This document shows positions 46,861 through 59,240 of a DNA stretch of 64,000 bases, piece after piece. Origin of the DNA: Quillaja saponaria. Taxonomy: Eukaryota; Streptophyta; Magnoliopsida; Fabales; Quillajaceae. Made by a program: the position numbers and the translations under genes. The stretch's first letter is position 1. The number at the start of each line of letters is the position of its first letter. Location of the stretch: NCBI GenBank assembly GCA_029379385.1, contig CM055611.1:17368062-17432061 (forward strand). The letters are read 5' to 3'. The notes below the pieces were generated by a model that saw only the letters and a list, made by a program, of their open reading frames with translations, did no database searches and was not told the DNA's origin.

Positions 46861-47574
46861 TACTTTCTTTAAAAATATCACATGAAAACAGTAAGTGTTA
46901 ATGACAATTCTCCTTACATTATTGTGACACACACACAGTTAGTAGCTAAATATACAAAGCAGATTACACCATTATTAATCTGATTATCAAGGCTTCTTGC
47001 TTTGCATAACAAGTGGTTAATCTGAGTACATCAAAAGAGGTCTTAGGATGGTGTGATGGAGATTACTCCAAAGAGCTAGTATAGCAATCATAATTGCTTT
47101 GCTCAATAATTAATTTGTGGTAACACTCCTTATTAGAATGTGGAAAAGACGTTTGTCTGTACGTATCACCTTTTTCACAATAAAAACAAAAGCAAAAAAG
47201 AAGAGGGCTTTTGCTTAAACTTCTTACACATTTGTTAAGTAATTTCAAATTTGAATATTTTATCTCTAATTCGAAACCAAATTATTCGGTTATGATGTCA
47301 CTCTTATGTAGGTTATGTGGCTCTTGCTTTAAGTCTATACCTATCATAAAGTTTTATACAATATTTTATATTTATATTTTCTTATTCTTTTAATTTATAA
47401 GGTATTTTTTTATTAATTTAGTCAATTAGAAAAAATAATAATAATAATAACTAACTGAAAAAGTTAACTTATCTGTTTTTATATTTTTTAACATAAAATA
47501 AATAAATAATTAAATAACAAATATTCCAACATATATGTATATATATATATATACACACACTAAGCTAGTTCATA
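46861..47574. other. intergenic, with a relic of the array gene's upstream flank
   Basis: 47,095-47,205 (AATTAATTTGTGGTAACA, GTGGAAAAGACGT, ATCACCTTTTTCACAATAAAAACAAAAG) resembles the upstream flanks of A and D. TTATGTGGCTCTTGCTTTAA (about 47,317) resembles 22,875. No exon of the family was found here. Confidence 0.55.
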
Positions 47575-50503
47575 TGCCGTACGCATTGCACGTGAATCAT
47601 ATTTATATAATTTAAATTAATCATATTTATATAATTCTTAAATTAATTATATTTCAATGATTTATAAATTAAACATATTTATATGATTTTTGAATTATGT
47701 ATAATGTTTTTGAAAAAGTTAATAAAAATCTTAAGCCATGTATATGATAAAAACTTAATATAATATGATGTTTTAATTTAGTCTTATAAAATATATTTTT
47801 AAATTAATTTTTTGAACTATTCATATATTCGTAATATTTTACTTATATTTTTGCATGTTTACTAATAATGAAAATAATTAGACCAATAGTATTTATCAAG
47901 AGTATGATTGATGTTTTCTTTCTTATAATGAATGATCAGAAAGCAAAAAACAAAATCTCCAAAGTCAATTAGATTTAAATTTTATGATTTATTCAATTTA
48001 TATTTTATTAAAAATTTAGTAACATAAAATAAAAATAAAAATATACACAATCACATAATTATTAAAAATCTTGTTAAATTCAATGCCAACTAAAAGAAAA
48101 AAAAAAATCTTTCTTCCGTCCTCCTTTCTTCATCCTCCTTCTTCTATCTCTTATCTTACATCCTCCTCAATCAATATTTAGAAACCAATTACTTTATATC
48201 ACGAATAATTTAAATTTATTTTGTTAAACATTGGAATTATCAAGACTTATTTCATTAAATTTACTATCATAAAAAAAAAATTAAATTTCATTGCTAACAA
48301 CAATTATAAATATATTTTTTTCACAAAATATTACTTTAAATATTTAAAAGTCTAATTTTTTTTTTCCTTAAAACCAACTAATTTAAAGAAAATAACTTCT
48401 CTCAAATATAAATTTATGAATATTATGCTAATTTCTTGTTTTATAAACCTAATAAATAAGAACAATTAATAGTATACCTGTATATTATGTTATTTTCTTT
48501 TTCTTTTTTCAAAATATTTGAACAAAACAACATTATCCAAATAGAATGAAAAAAATATATATATTTACTATGAGAAAAAGAATTTATTTATAATAGAGTT
48601 GAAAAATTAATCAAGAGCTTACTTTTTTGGTGAACCATCGAAAAAATAATTGAGATGCTACCTAAGAATAAATATAATCCATAGGAATCAGCAACAACAA
48701 TATTACTATCATACCAATTGACTTTTATGCAATAAATAAAAGTGAAATGTGATATTTAATATAGTGTTAAATTATAGATAACTTATTAAATATAAAAATA
48801 AATAAAAAATTAATTCTTATTGTAGTTCATTATTATTAAAAGTTAACAATACAAATAGAACAAAAGCAATTAGAATCCTATGGTAAACAATGTAAAATAA
48901 GGAGATTAATATATAGTGTTATATTATAGATGATTTGTTAAATATAAAGAATTTAATTATTACTAGAGCTCATTATTATTAAAATTTATTAATATAAACA
49001 AAAACATAATTTCAATCTTATTACTATTAAGATAAAGAAATATAAAGAAAATAATCATGTCACTCTTAAAAAGTTATTTATGTAAAATTAAACAGTTAGA
49101 AGTTAAACTAAAAAGGAATAAGAATGGAAATTTAATTTTTATAAAATGTATTTTAAGAAATTAAAATATTTTGTCATTAAGCCACTTTTATATATAACTA
49201 GTTTTTGTAGAACATACGTTGCACATGAAAAGTATTCATGATATATACATATAATGTCATAAACAATTAATGTATATATCAAGAAATTATAATTAATAAA
49301 AATAATATTACATGTTAATTACATAAACAAATTGATAAACTCAATATAAAAAATTTAATTCACAATATAAAAATATTTTTATAAAAATAAAAATAAAAAT
49401 CTAAAGATGGAAGAAAAATTAACACAATATTATTATAATGATAAAAATTATACTTTTAATTTTTAATTTTTAATATAATAATTGTTTATAACTTATTAAA
49501 TAAAAAAATTGAGAAATTCAATCTTAATTACTATAGATATATAGTTATTGAGTTTTAGTACTATAAAAAGAATTAGGACAAAAAAAAATCAATAGTCATA
49601 AAAAAAAATTACAATCCTATTAATATAAAAATGGAAAAGAATTAGGAAAGAAGTAAAAAATTAAATAGTTTATTGAAGCAAAATAATAACTTAAAAGTAT
49701 TTATGGAATAACAAAAACTTATAAGGTATTTGAAAAAATAAAATATCTTCCACTAAACCATTTTTAAATTCATAAAGAATAGATAAATTTAACAACAAAA
49801 ATTAAATTCCTAAATTTATTAAAAAATTAATTGTTAAGATGGAAGGAAAAATAAAAGTTAAAACAACAATGTTATAATTAAGAAAACTGTACTCTTAATA
49901 TTTCTTGATGTATAGTATTTTTTTTTAAATATTAATAATTTATAAATTTAAGAAGAAACTAAAAAATATTATAATTATTACGAACTTATTAAACCAAAAA
50001 AAAAAAAAATAATTCAAACTTAACTACTATTGACATATAATTTTTTTTAATTTTTTAATGAATTAAAGGTTAAAACAATAATATTATAATCATGAAAACT
50101 ATACTCTTAATATTTCTTTTAAATGATAATAATTTTTTGAAATATTAATTCATAAATTTGAGAAGAACTAAAAAAATTAAGATTATTAGGAATTTGTTAA
50201 ATCAAAAAAAAAAATAAGAAATTCAATTTTAATTACTATTGTCATATTAATATTAAAAAAATTATAAATTTATTAATATTGAGAAGAATTAGTAAATAAG
50301 AAATCAGTAATTACAAAATAATTACAATCTTATTGATATTAAAATAGAGAAGAATTCGAAAAAAAATTTAACAAATTAATAATAGTTTACTTGAAGCAAA
50401 ATAACTACTAAATGTAACTATATAATAATAAAAACTAATAAATATATTTAAAAAAATTCAAAATTTCTCCTATGAAGTCACATTTATATATAGTATAGAT
50501 AGA
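47575..50503 (-). mobile_element. Helitron-like element, family H2, copy 2, split by another Helitron
   Basis: Minus strand. The 3' end CTAG (47,575-47,578) is preceded by a GC-containing TGCAATGCGTACGGCAT stretch, and the 5' TC is near 50,503. About 1.6 kb match 23.2-25.0 kb. Its extreme 5' end is interrupted by the element at 49,198-50,499. No coding. Confidence 0.5.
49198..50499 (-). mobile_element. nested non-autonomous Helitron (1,302 bp) with internal repeats
   Basis: The plus-strand borders are A|CTAG and GA|T. On the minus strand it begins TCTATACTATATATAAATG and ends GCAACGTATGTTCTACAAAAACTAG. Copy 1 at 24,995-25,003 shows the empty AT target. Inside, a unit of about 200 bp recurs (starts near 49,420, 49,860 and 50,065), and the 5' segment also recurs near 49,655. 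Confidence 0.7.
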
Positions 50504-51510
50504 TAGATATATATATATTATTAGTATATTTGAACGATTTAGACAAAAATGACAATTTAAAATTATTGGGCATTGAATTCTCTTTAATTTCTTAATAAGG
50601 GAGATTATTAGTGTTAGCAACAAACTCAATGTTAATTGCGATTCATGTAATTAAATTAAAAATATATATGTATTTAATAGAGCATGTCAAGTCTTAAGAA
50701 ATAAGAGTAATGTGAACCTATAAAATGTGCATACATGTGTAAAAGTAATCTATACACATAGAATATATAAATATATATATATATGAATGATGTAAGAGAT
50801 GACTCATAATATGAGGTAAGAGAGATGTTTTACTTTTTTTTGTTTTTAGCTATGTATATGTTAAATAGAAGAAATGTTACAAGCACAAACGTTATAAACA
50901 GTCAATTAGTAACTTTTGTTAAATTGTTTGTAGTAACAGAATAAGATTAAAAGTCATAGTCAAGCTAAAAGTCTTGCCCGTAAAGGTAATCTAAGTTGAT
51001 ACAATGATTCATATAAATATAAGATTAAAATATTTAATACTTTTCCCATGCCAATGGATGGTAATTAACATGTAGCTACACTCTAAAGACTAAAGTTGAT
51101 GGTGATATAAAGTAATGGTACTCGATTACATTTTAACTAGTGGGATAGGGCATGCTATAAGGTTTTCGGATGCTGTTTATATAAAATACTTCTATCAGGA
51201 TATTATAAGTTTATTTCTATTGCAAGTCTTTGATCGAAAATGAAAAATATATTAGCCATGAAATATGTAAGTTATGTTGGGTTTTTTTTACCTAAATTAT
51301 AATTTTTTAGTTCCTTCATTAGTTTACTTTTGGGAGCAATTTTTTTGTTCTTTTTATCAGCCAAAAGGAATTGTTTTATTCCATTATAGATAACAATACA
51401 TATCCATACGAAGCAATCAAAGCATCCACACCCTCCTATTAATACAAACACTTTTTAACAACCCACTCAAAATCCCATTATGAAAAAATCACCCATTAAA
51501 CAATTCATAA
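50504..51510. other. duplicated intergenic DNA, no gene seen
   Basis: It matches 25,210-26,280 without the MITE. It contains GTTACAAGCACAAACGTTATAAACAG (50,875; also 25,419). Confidence 0.7.
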
Positions 51511-53075
51511 GCATATAGACTAACTGATTTTGTTTCTTACATATTCTGACCACAATCTGACACCTCACTTGTGATAACGCGAGTCCCACAGTGAAAGTGA
51601 CATGTGTTAGTGTGTTAGTGAAGTATTTATAACCCTTAATACCGCAGAGGCAGAAAAATAAATAAAATATCTCAAATAGGACATCAATCTAAAATTCCTT
51701 TCTTAATCTTACATATTCGTCATTTCTACCTTACACATCATCTTGCTAATTGGTGTGAAGGCCGAATATAGAATGTGCAAGCTGAAATAATAAAGTTAAT
51801 ATGTTATAAGTTATATTTATTTGATATATATAAGTTAAAAATTAAGAGAATTATAATTTAGTATTTTGTCTCTCAAATTTTTATTTTGAAACTCTAATTT
51901 AGACATAAAATCTTAACCATTGATCTAAATTATATTTCTTATCTTTCTACAGGTTTTATTCATCTCATCTTATTCATTCCATGATTATGTCGGTACTCTT
52001 GAAAAAACTTATACTTGACCATTTACACTTGAGACTCCATTTTAGAAACTTTAACTTGCATATAAAAATCTTTATTGTTTATCTAAATGACATTCTATTT
52101 CTTTTTGTAGGTTTTATTCATCTCCATGATCGTGCTGATATTGCTAGAATTTGTCCATGACTGTGTTTCTCTCGAAACTTCATTTTATAAAACTTTTGTT
52201 TTGAAACTCTAAATTGAACATAAAATCCTAAGCTTTGATCTCATGTCTACCTGACTCTTCACCCTCAGGACATGATTCTTCACGTTAAGTTTGAAATTCC
52301 TCTATACTTTCTCCGGCAAGGATGTTCACACTACTTAATTTACCTCCATTAGTCCATGACAAAGCTCGACTAACATGCCATTACCCCATAGTGAAAGTCA
52401 AATTCCCAATTTTGCATTTCCAAATAAACGGAACGTAAACACCATGGTTTATTTAACAAGAATACGAGCTACATCAATCCTGGGTAATTGTTATCGGTGT
52501 AAACGTCCACAGAAATAAACTTCCCCCCAAAATTTCCAATCATCCTAAAGAATTTTTTACCCCATACTTGTAAAGGAATGCCTGTACATGATAACCAAAC
52601 AAGCTTTTCATTGCATACATCAGATGGATCACGTTCTTTAATCCATTCAAACCAACCTCTACCTTGTTTTAACGTACATACAATCTCCTCCCTGTTATCA
52701 AATGTCAATAACATTAAGCAAGCCCCCATGTACCACACACTTCAGTTGGCATAGCCTTCAATTGAAAAGTGTTCCTGCAATGTGTTGGTTTAGCTGAAAT
52801 GTCTCACGTAACCAACTGCACTTCTCTTCAACCAATCAATATCCTTCTCGTCAACTGTGAACTCCATGCTTTCTACCTTTGTACGAGAAGGTACCACGTT
52901 CTTCTGTGTGGATTGATACTTTCCTAGTTGTCATAAGGTTACATCTTTAAAGGATCTCCCATCCACAATACTATTCTTCCACCTATTTTCCTTAAATGCA
53001 TTGACCCTCTTCGTAAAGGATTCTTTCCAGAGACATTGGTAGAAGACAGTAGTGAGAATACCATGCATAAGGTGT
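51510..53075. mobile_element. 1.6-kb insertion private to copy 2, carrying a LINE ORF1 relic
   Basis: Copy 1 continues without it near 26,285. The left part holds a triple repeat (51,889 / 52,049 / 52,204). The right part holds the ORF1 relic on the minus strand. No poly(A) or target duplication was identified, so the insertion mechanism is unclear. Confidence 0.5.
52469..53025 (-). pseudogene. LINE ORF1 (DUF4283-type) relic, minus strand
   Basis: The minus-strand frames read VNAFKENRWKNS, GRSFKDVTL, a stop, then PSRTKVESMEFTVDEKDIDWLKRSAVGYVRHFS, and after two more breaks YMGACLMLLTFDNREE, WFEWIKERDPSD and KLVWLSCTGIPLQVWGKKFFRMIGNFGGKFISVD. This order (RSF..DV, PSRTKIESMEF, YMGG..LLTF, LVWL.C.GIPL..W) is typical of one plant retroelement ORF1 type, different from those at 34.3 and 59.8 kb. 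It contains at least three stops. Confidence 0.7.
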
Positions 53076-53985
53076 ACTCTTTATGTGTAATTTTTCTTAG
53101 AATAGTATAATCTCTCTTCTCATTCGTGGATATAGGCAAGGGGACCGAACATCGTTATATAGTATTATTGATTATTTCTTTATCTTTCCTTCTATTTATA
53201 TTTGTGTTGATGTCCTTTGTAATTTTTGCTATATATTATTGAAGATTGAAGGTAAAATTCGTCTAATTCTCAACAAGTAGTATCACAGACACAATATAAA
53301 TTTAGATGAAACAAATTTATCTAATTATTGAGTTAATATTCATGTGATTTTTCTTTTCAAACAATAATATTCATTTTTTTCATCATCTCCTACAGCTAAT
53401 TTTGTTAGATTCTATCACAATTTAATAATTATAAGTTGATTAAGAACTTTATTAAAATAAATTAAATCATGGAGGATCATAATAGAAAAAACTGAATCTT
53501 GGAAAAGCTGATTCTAATAAATAATTTTTAAAGAACCAAAATACAAAATAAAATCATCGTCAAGGGCCAAAACAGTAAATAAACTTTTTTTTCTTTCTAA
53601 TTTAATGAATTCAATTCTCTAGAATTTTGTATGACTATCATTCATCATTGAAGATTGACCATCCTAATTTTTTCATTTAGTTTGGATAATTGACTCTATC
53701 ATTTTAAAAGTAAATTGTTTAGTTTATTTGAACTTGCAATTAGTTTCGATTTAGATCACAATTAGCAATAAGGTTGAAAAATCCGATAGATCCGGGTCGG
53801 GTTTTATATATCCGTACAGCTCCACAAATCATCACAGTGGATGGGGTCATTTGGATTAGACCAATGGGTCATTAGTTGAACCCTCTAGCTAGGTTTCTTT
53901 GGTCCAACACAGAAGTAGCAGTAATTTACGGTAGATTCTTAAAAAAAAAAAAATTCTACTAGCTTTGCTTAACTTATACACATGA

Positions 53986-55132
53986 TCACCTAGGCAAGTC
54001 TTGCTGCCATTGCCTGATGAGACCCATAAGCTTATTAAATTTGTTAAATACTTGAAAAATTGATTTCACAATCCCTTCAAATAGCCAACTCAAAAAAAAT
54101 TTCACTAGCTTACGTGCCATTGAAACAAGCATACAAGCCCAGGATGTGTACACAAAATACACAAGCAAGCGTGGTAAGAAGACCGACAGTAGTGAGGCTG
54201 ATGAAAGTGCTCCAGAGATGGGAATGACAAGGTTGAGAATTTGAACACAACATGTATTTGTTTGAGTTCGAACATAAAACTTAAAACCAAGTCCAACGCT
54301 GTAAATGCACACTGCAGTCAAGAAAGTCCACATGTTAAGTGGGTGTGTCTCGAAGGGCGACTTTGCTTTGTTTTGATACTCAACTTGAAGGACACCAATG
54401 AGTAGTGGATTCAGAAATACGAAGACGGCATGACATGGTATTGAATAGATGAAATCTTCATCACTTGCTAGCCTGCAGTTGCAAAAGCTCATATGTGCAT
54501 GAGGAATGACATATTTAAAATGATTCAGTTTACATGTGGACTATTGAGTAACAATAACAGAAATCAATTAAGTTGAGACTGCTTCGGTCGTTTCAAAATT
54601 TCAACATGATATCAAAACCTATTATTTGCTTCCTCCTACACCCTATTTCTCATAGACCATCATTGTAAATTGAAAATGTTCAAAAACCTCCAATATGCCT
54701 TGTCCAGAATTTTCAATGATTGTTTTGATTGAAAAAAGAGATCACTATCCTCCCATAGTTTCTGCAATGAATTAGAAAAAGTTTCCTTTTCATTGATCCC
54801 ATGACAAAATTAGGACGGATCAGGTAAATCAGGTGGCAAAGTGCCAACCATGAATATGATCCATAAAAACCAAGACCTTAGGGAAAAGAACTCATCTTTA
54901 TATATATTAATATTGATGATCATGTTTGTGCTTTCAATGAAAACCATTATTTTCTAAGAGATTAGCATTGGGAGATGATCACTAACCTTGCAATGTTACA
55001 CTTGACATGACACTGGCGGCTGCTTACTATTTGATTAGTTTTCTTTAGGTTCACCCTATGACCAAGTTTGACCACTCGGGATCTTGGTTTGGATTTTGAG
55101 TGTATGTGAATGTCATCCTCAGTCTCTCTCAT
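53986..55132 (-). CDS. array gene F: small multi-pass membrane protein (210 aa), apparently intact
   Basis: Exon 1 is 55,132-54,987 (48 codons plus 2 nt, donor CAAG|GTTAGT); exon 2 is 54,472-53,986 (acceptor CTGCAG|G). The intron is 514 bp. The N-terminal tail (MRETEDDIHIHSKSKPRSRV) is basic after the first ten residues. Exon 2 begins LASDEDFIYSIPCH and contains NPLLIGVLQVEYQNK, MWTFLTAVCIYSVGLGF, LVIPISGALSSASLLSVFLP, LLVYFVYTSWACMLV, FFLSWLFEGIVKSIF and the end IRQWQQDLPR. These predict four membrane spans, with an extra amphipathic helix. It has the longest uninterrupted exon-2 frame of the array and sits in duplication copy 2; its partner E is dead. Function unknown. Confidence 0.78.
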
Positions 55133-55215
55133 CCTGAAAACCAGCTTTCCTTGTTATTATAGAAGATACATGCACAGCTCTATCTTCCATATCTGTTATT
55201 CCAATAAATATAGAA
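55133..55215 (-). promoter_or_regulatory. gene F core promoter and leader
   Basis: TTCTATATTTATTGG (about 55,201-55,215, minus strand) is at the TATA position; E has the better TATATATATTGG here. The leader GAGCTGTGCATGTATCTTC is conserved with B and E. Confidence 0.45.
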
Positions 55216-57345
55216 GCTGCCTTCAAGGAATGATTACAACTTAATTATTAAATAATTCGTCTTAGCATTATTTATTAGCATGTTATAAAGACTAGACTCA
55301 TTATAACCTTTCTCAGAATAAAATAAATAAATAAGAAAGAAGAGGAAAACAACCAATGTCCTTTCTACTTATCGTTCTTTGTTAGTTAATTGGTTTAATC
55401 ACTTTTCAATATTCTATAGCTTTTTTTTTTTTTTTAATAAGATGATCCGTTGTATACTTTTTGTTTTGATACAAGATCCATTGTATACTTTATATATATA
55501 GCTAGTTTTATTATAGCAATTTCGTGGAAATTAACATTATATATATCATGGCAATTATGCAAAATTCTCTTTCAAATTTTAATGAGATATGGAAGAAATA
55601 AACAAAAGATATTCACACAAAGATATAAGTAGAAAAGAGAGAAAAAACAATCAACATAAAATATTACATGGTTTGATCCCTTGTCTACATTTACAGATAA
55701 GAATAGAAACTATTCCAAGGAATATTACATAAAAAGAGTAAAATCCTACACACACATACATACATGTATATATATATATATCTACAAATCTCTCTTGTAG
55801 TTATACCTGAGAGGGTGTCTCACTAGATCTCTCTCTTTCTCATACATACAACTTTCATAAATATACATATTTATATTACATATGACTTGTCTACCAAGAA
55901 ACTTTTCCTACAAGAAAACCCAATCACAACCTAATTAATTAGATTTACTTACCCACAAAGATAAATCTAAGTAGAAAACTCTAATAATCATCTAATTAGT
56001 TTTTCAAATTTCTAATTTATGTTACACACATGCATGTATGAAAAAAAAAATATGAAAAAAGAGAAAGAAGTGTGAAATGGTGGGAGATCAAAGAATGATT
56101 GAGAAATAAAGAAAATAAACTTTAAGAGTATATTTTAAACATTTTGAACAAAAAATGATAAATTAAAGCTTGTTAAGATAATAAATTTGATTTAACGTAA
56201 ATCCATACTATATATAAAAGTAGCTTAATGACAAAAAAATTTAATTTCCTAAAATACCCCTCATAAAAATTTAATTTACATGTTTATTTATTTTTAATTC
56301 AACTTCTAACTCTTTGATTTTACATATATAATTTTGTAATAGTAATATGATTGTTTCCCTAAATATTCTCTATTTCAATAGTAATAGATTGTAATTGTTG
56401 TTTATATAAATAATTTTTTAAAAATAATGAACTCTAACAATAATTAAATTCTTCATATATAATAAGTTATCTACAATTTAACACTAAAAAATCAATATAC
56501 TCGAGATATATTCCTAAAGTAAGTAATAGCCTGGGTATTATCCCAAATTTAGATCTCCCGATACAGCCCTATTCCCATTTACTTTAAAGTCATAAATCAA
56601 AAAGGCAAGCCAAAGTGGTTTTGATCACCAACAAAGTTAAAATTAAGATTATAATAGTAATGCTTTTCACCATACCAATAGATTGTAATTAACCAGCAGC
56701 CGAGGGTGATCCACTAGAATTGAATTTTTTTTGGTACATCGGAAGAAAGATTCACTAAAAATTAAAACGAGGACGCTTGTAAAGTTCATGTTAACCTAAA
56801 AGTATGTATTATGATACATTATAATTAAGAAAACAAATGGCATGACCACTAATTTATGGCCGACAACAGTTTCCTTTTTAACGCAATTCATAAGTTAGTG
56901 TCCATCCCTTTACTTGGATTAAGTCACAGCCACAATAATGAATTACTTTGGGATTCGTTTTGGATGAATTTCCTCTTCCTTTTCTTAAAATATATTTTAT
57001 TTTATTTATATGGAATGACTGCTATGTGGTTTAGAGTACTGACGCATTAATAAAATATTAACTTATCATCTTTGTAATTTTTAATTTAACGATTATTTGT
57101 ATTCGGATCAGTTTAAGAATACATCAACTAATCACTTCTGTAATTTGATCAAAGATATGTCATTGATGTTGAAATTAAAAAATTTATATAAATTTTACTC
57201 CCTACAGTCTTCACAAATCAGAACTAATAACTTTGTCCAAAACTAAGGTTAAGATACTTGAATATTTTACTCCAAATTTTGAGGAAAATGAAATATCAAC
57301 TATCATGTACTCTTTTGGATTCCATTTATTGTATAAACTTTCATT
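55216..57345. other. upstream flank of F, matching the flank of E
   Basis: It has the ACCTTTCTCAGAATAAAA box (55,309), a TA tract near 55,770, GGCCGACAACAGTTTCC (56,858) and AAGATACTTGAATATTTTACTCC (57,251). No supported gene; the short open frames are chance. Confidence 0.7.
56202..56495 (+). mobile_element. 5' fragment of an H2-type Helitron
   Basis: A|TCCATACTATATATAAAAGTAGC resembles H2 starts and is followed by the family words TTAATTTCCTAAAATA and AATTTAACACT. The homologous region of copy 1 (28,640-28,780) is different. No CTRR end is visible, so it is truncated. Confidence 0.45.
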
Positions 57346-58599
57346 TTCAAATTTTCTATTTTTTTTTTAATTGTATAGTAATTGGTTAAAATCATTTTTC
57401 AACATTTAAACGACACTAATTAGTGATTTAAACAACACTAATTAGTGATATGATATTTTCTTGGACAATGGTATACTAAGTAAGGAGCAAAGTTCACTCC
57501 ATGCACAGTGTTCTTCTTTAATGAGAAGTGAACTTTACATGATATTCATGCACATTATATTTTGTTAAAGAGTGATACTCCATGCACATAGTCTTATCTT
57601 TTCTTAATATTTTTTCTTTATAATTATGAATAACAAACACGGTCATAAAAGAAGAGAGATCGAAAAATAGAATAAGGGATTAAAACTCTTCCCTTAATTA
57701 GTAATGAAAATTGTAATGAGTGAATAAATTATTCATGCTCATCTATACGATAAATTACTGTCACATCTATATTTCAAACTTATCATCAGAATAACTTCGT
57801 CTTTTTTTAAAACTAGGCATTTAATCAATAACACGTAATAGAAAAATTACGCTTTAAGAATGGGTTACATTCTGAGCATTGTATCTTAGGCATCTCCATT
57901 GTACCTATGTCGAGCTCAACATTCGAGACACATCCAATACACAACTTTATTTTGAGGATATAAATATATCAAAATAATGTTGAGATAATATATATCCTTT
58001 TGAATCAAACTGCAAACTACAAGAACATAACAATTTATAAGATATAATAATTAATATTTGAGAATTATGAGAATATGGTGTTGACACATCATCAATGAAT
58101 TTATCTAATATTTTGATATATAATTGTCATATCACCCATTAATTCTCTCTCATCTCTCTTAAATTTTATCATTTTGTCACATCACCCACTAATTCTCTCC
58201 CATCTCTACCAAATTAATTATGTAAAATTTAAGTTTCTACTTTCTCAATCTAATTCCTATTATCATCTCTCTCCTCTTTGTTGATCAGTCTTTCCTCACT
58301 TATGAAACACTTCAGTTTTTTTTAGTATCTCTCCAATCTTTCTCATCTTCGTAGTTTTGTTTGATATATTATAAAATATTTTTTCCTATACAAAAACTTT
58401 TTAATTTACTCTCACTCTCAATACTTTACAAACAATAACATACCTTATATACATGAAAAACCTAATTTGGTTTGTCTCCATTTATAAACAAGACCGACTT
58501 AATTTCAAGAAAGAGAACATCAAAAAACTATTATAATGACTAATTTTTTCATTATTTCTCTAGAGTGGATTAATTGTGAAAAATTAAAACAAATCTATA

Positions 58600-59240
58600 T
58601 TTAGGGTTGAGCATTTGGGCAGAAAAATTGTAAAACCGGCCCCCACTGACGAAAATGAACTGATAACTGACCTAGCCTGATATCAAGAATGTAGGAGGCA
58701 ATTTGAATTTTGGACAATAAGGTGAGTCGGGTCAGTTTTTCGGGTGAATAATTTTTTGACATTCAGATAACTGACCTGACCAAATTATATTTATACATTT
58801 TAAAATTATTATACTCTATACTTGAAATCCTTGAAGAGTTGAAGACCCAAGGGATTCTCTTCTTTTCATTGGTTTTTCAAATGTAGTGTTTTTCTCCTCA
58901 TTCAACATATACTCTATACTTGCAATCCTTGAAGAGTTGAAGACCCAAATTTAGTATGCTCCATGCTTGTGTATGAAAATCTATGGACGAAAGCTATAGA
59001 TCTATTGAATTCATACTAGCTTTTCATATTTGCAGTTTGATAAAAATGGGATCTGAGGAATGTGGATCAACTGACCAAAACAAACCATTTTTTTGGTGAT
59101 TTTCGATGGTTGATACATTCTATAAACCGGCTAAGTTGGTCTTTTAGGCCATTGTCCTTTTTTTGAAACTGATACTAATGTAGTCTGGTCGGCCAAAAAA
59201 AAAAGCTTAAAACCAACCAGACTAATTGCTCTGCCGCTTG
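58600..59240. mobile_element. hAT-like insertion private to copy 2
   Basis: Copy 1 at about 40,910-40,945 lacks it. It begins TAGGGTTGAGCATTTGGGC, a start style of dicot hAT MITEs; the right end has TTGCTCTGCC, giving only a short inverted GAGCA match. It contains a local direct repeat (ATACTCTATACTTG.AATCCTTGAAGAG at 58,811 and 58,910). No clear target duplication. Confidence 0.4.
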
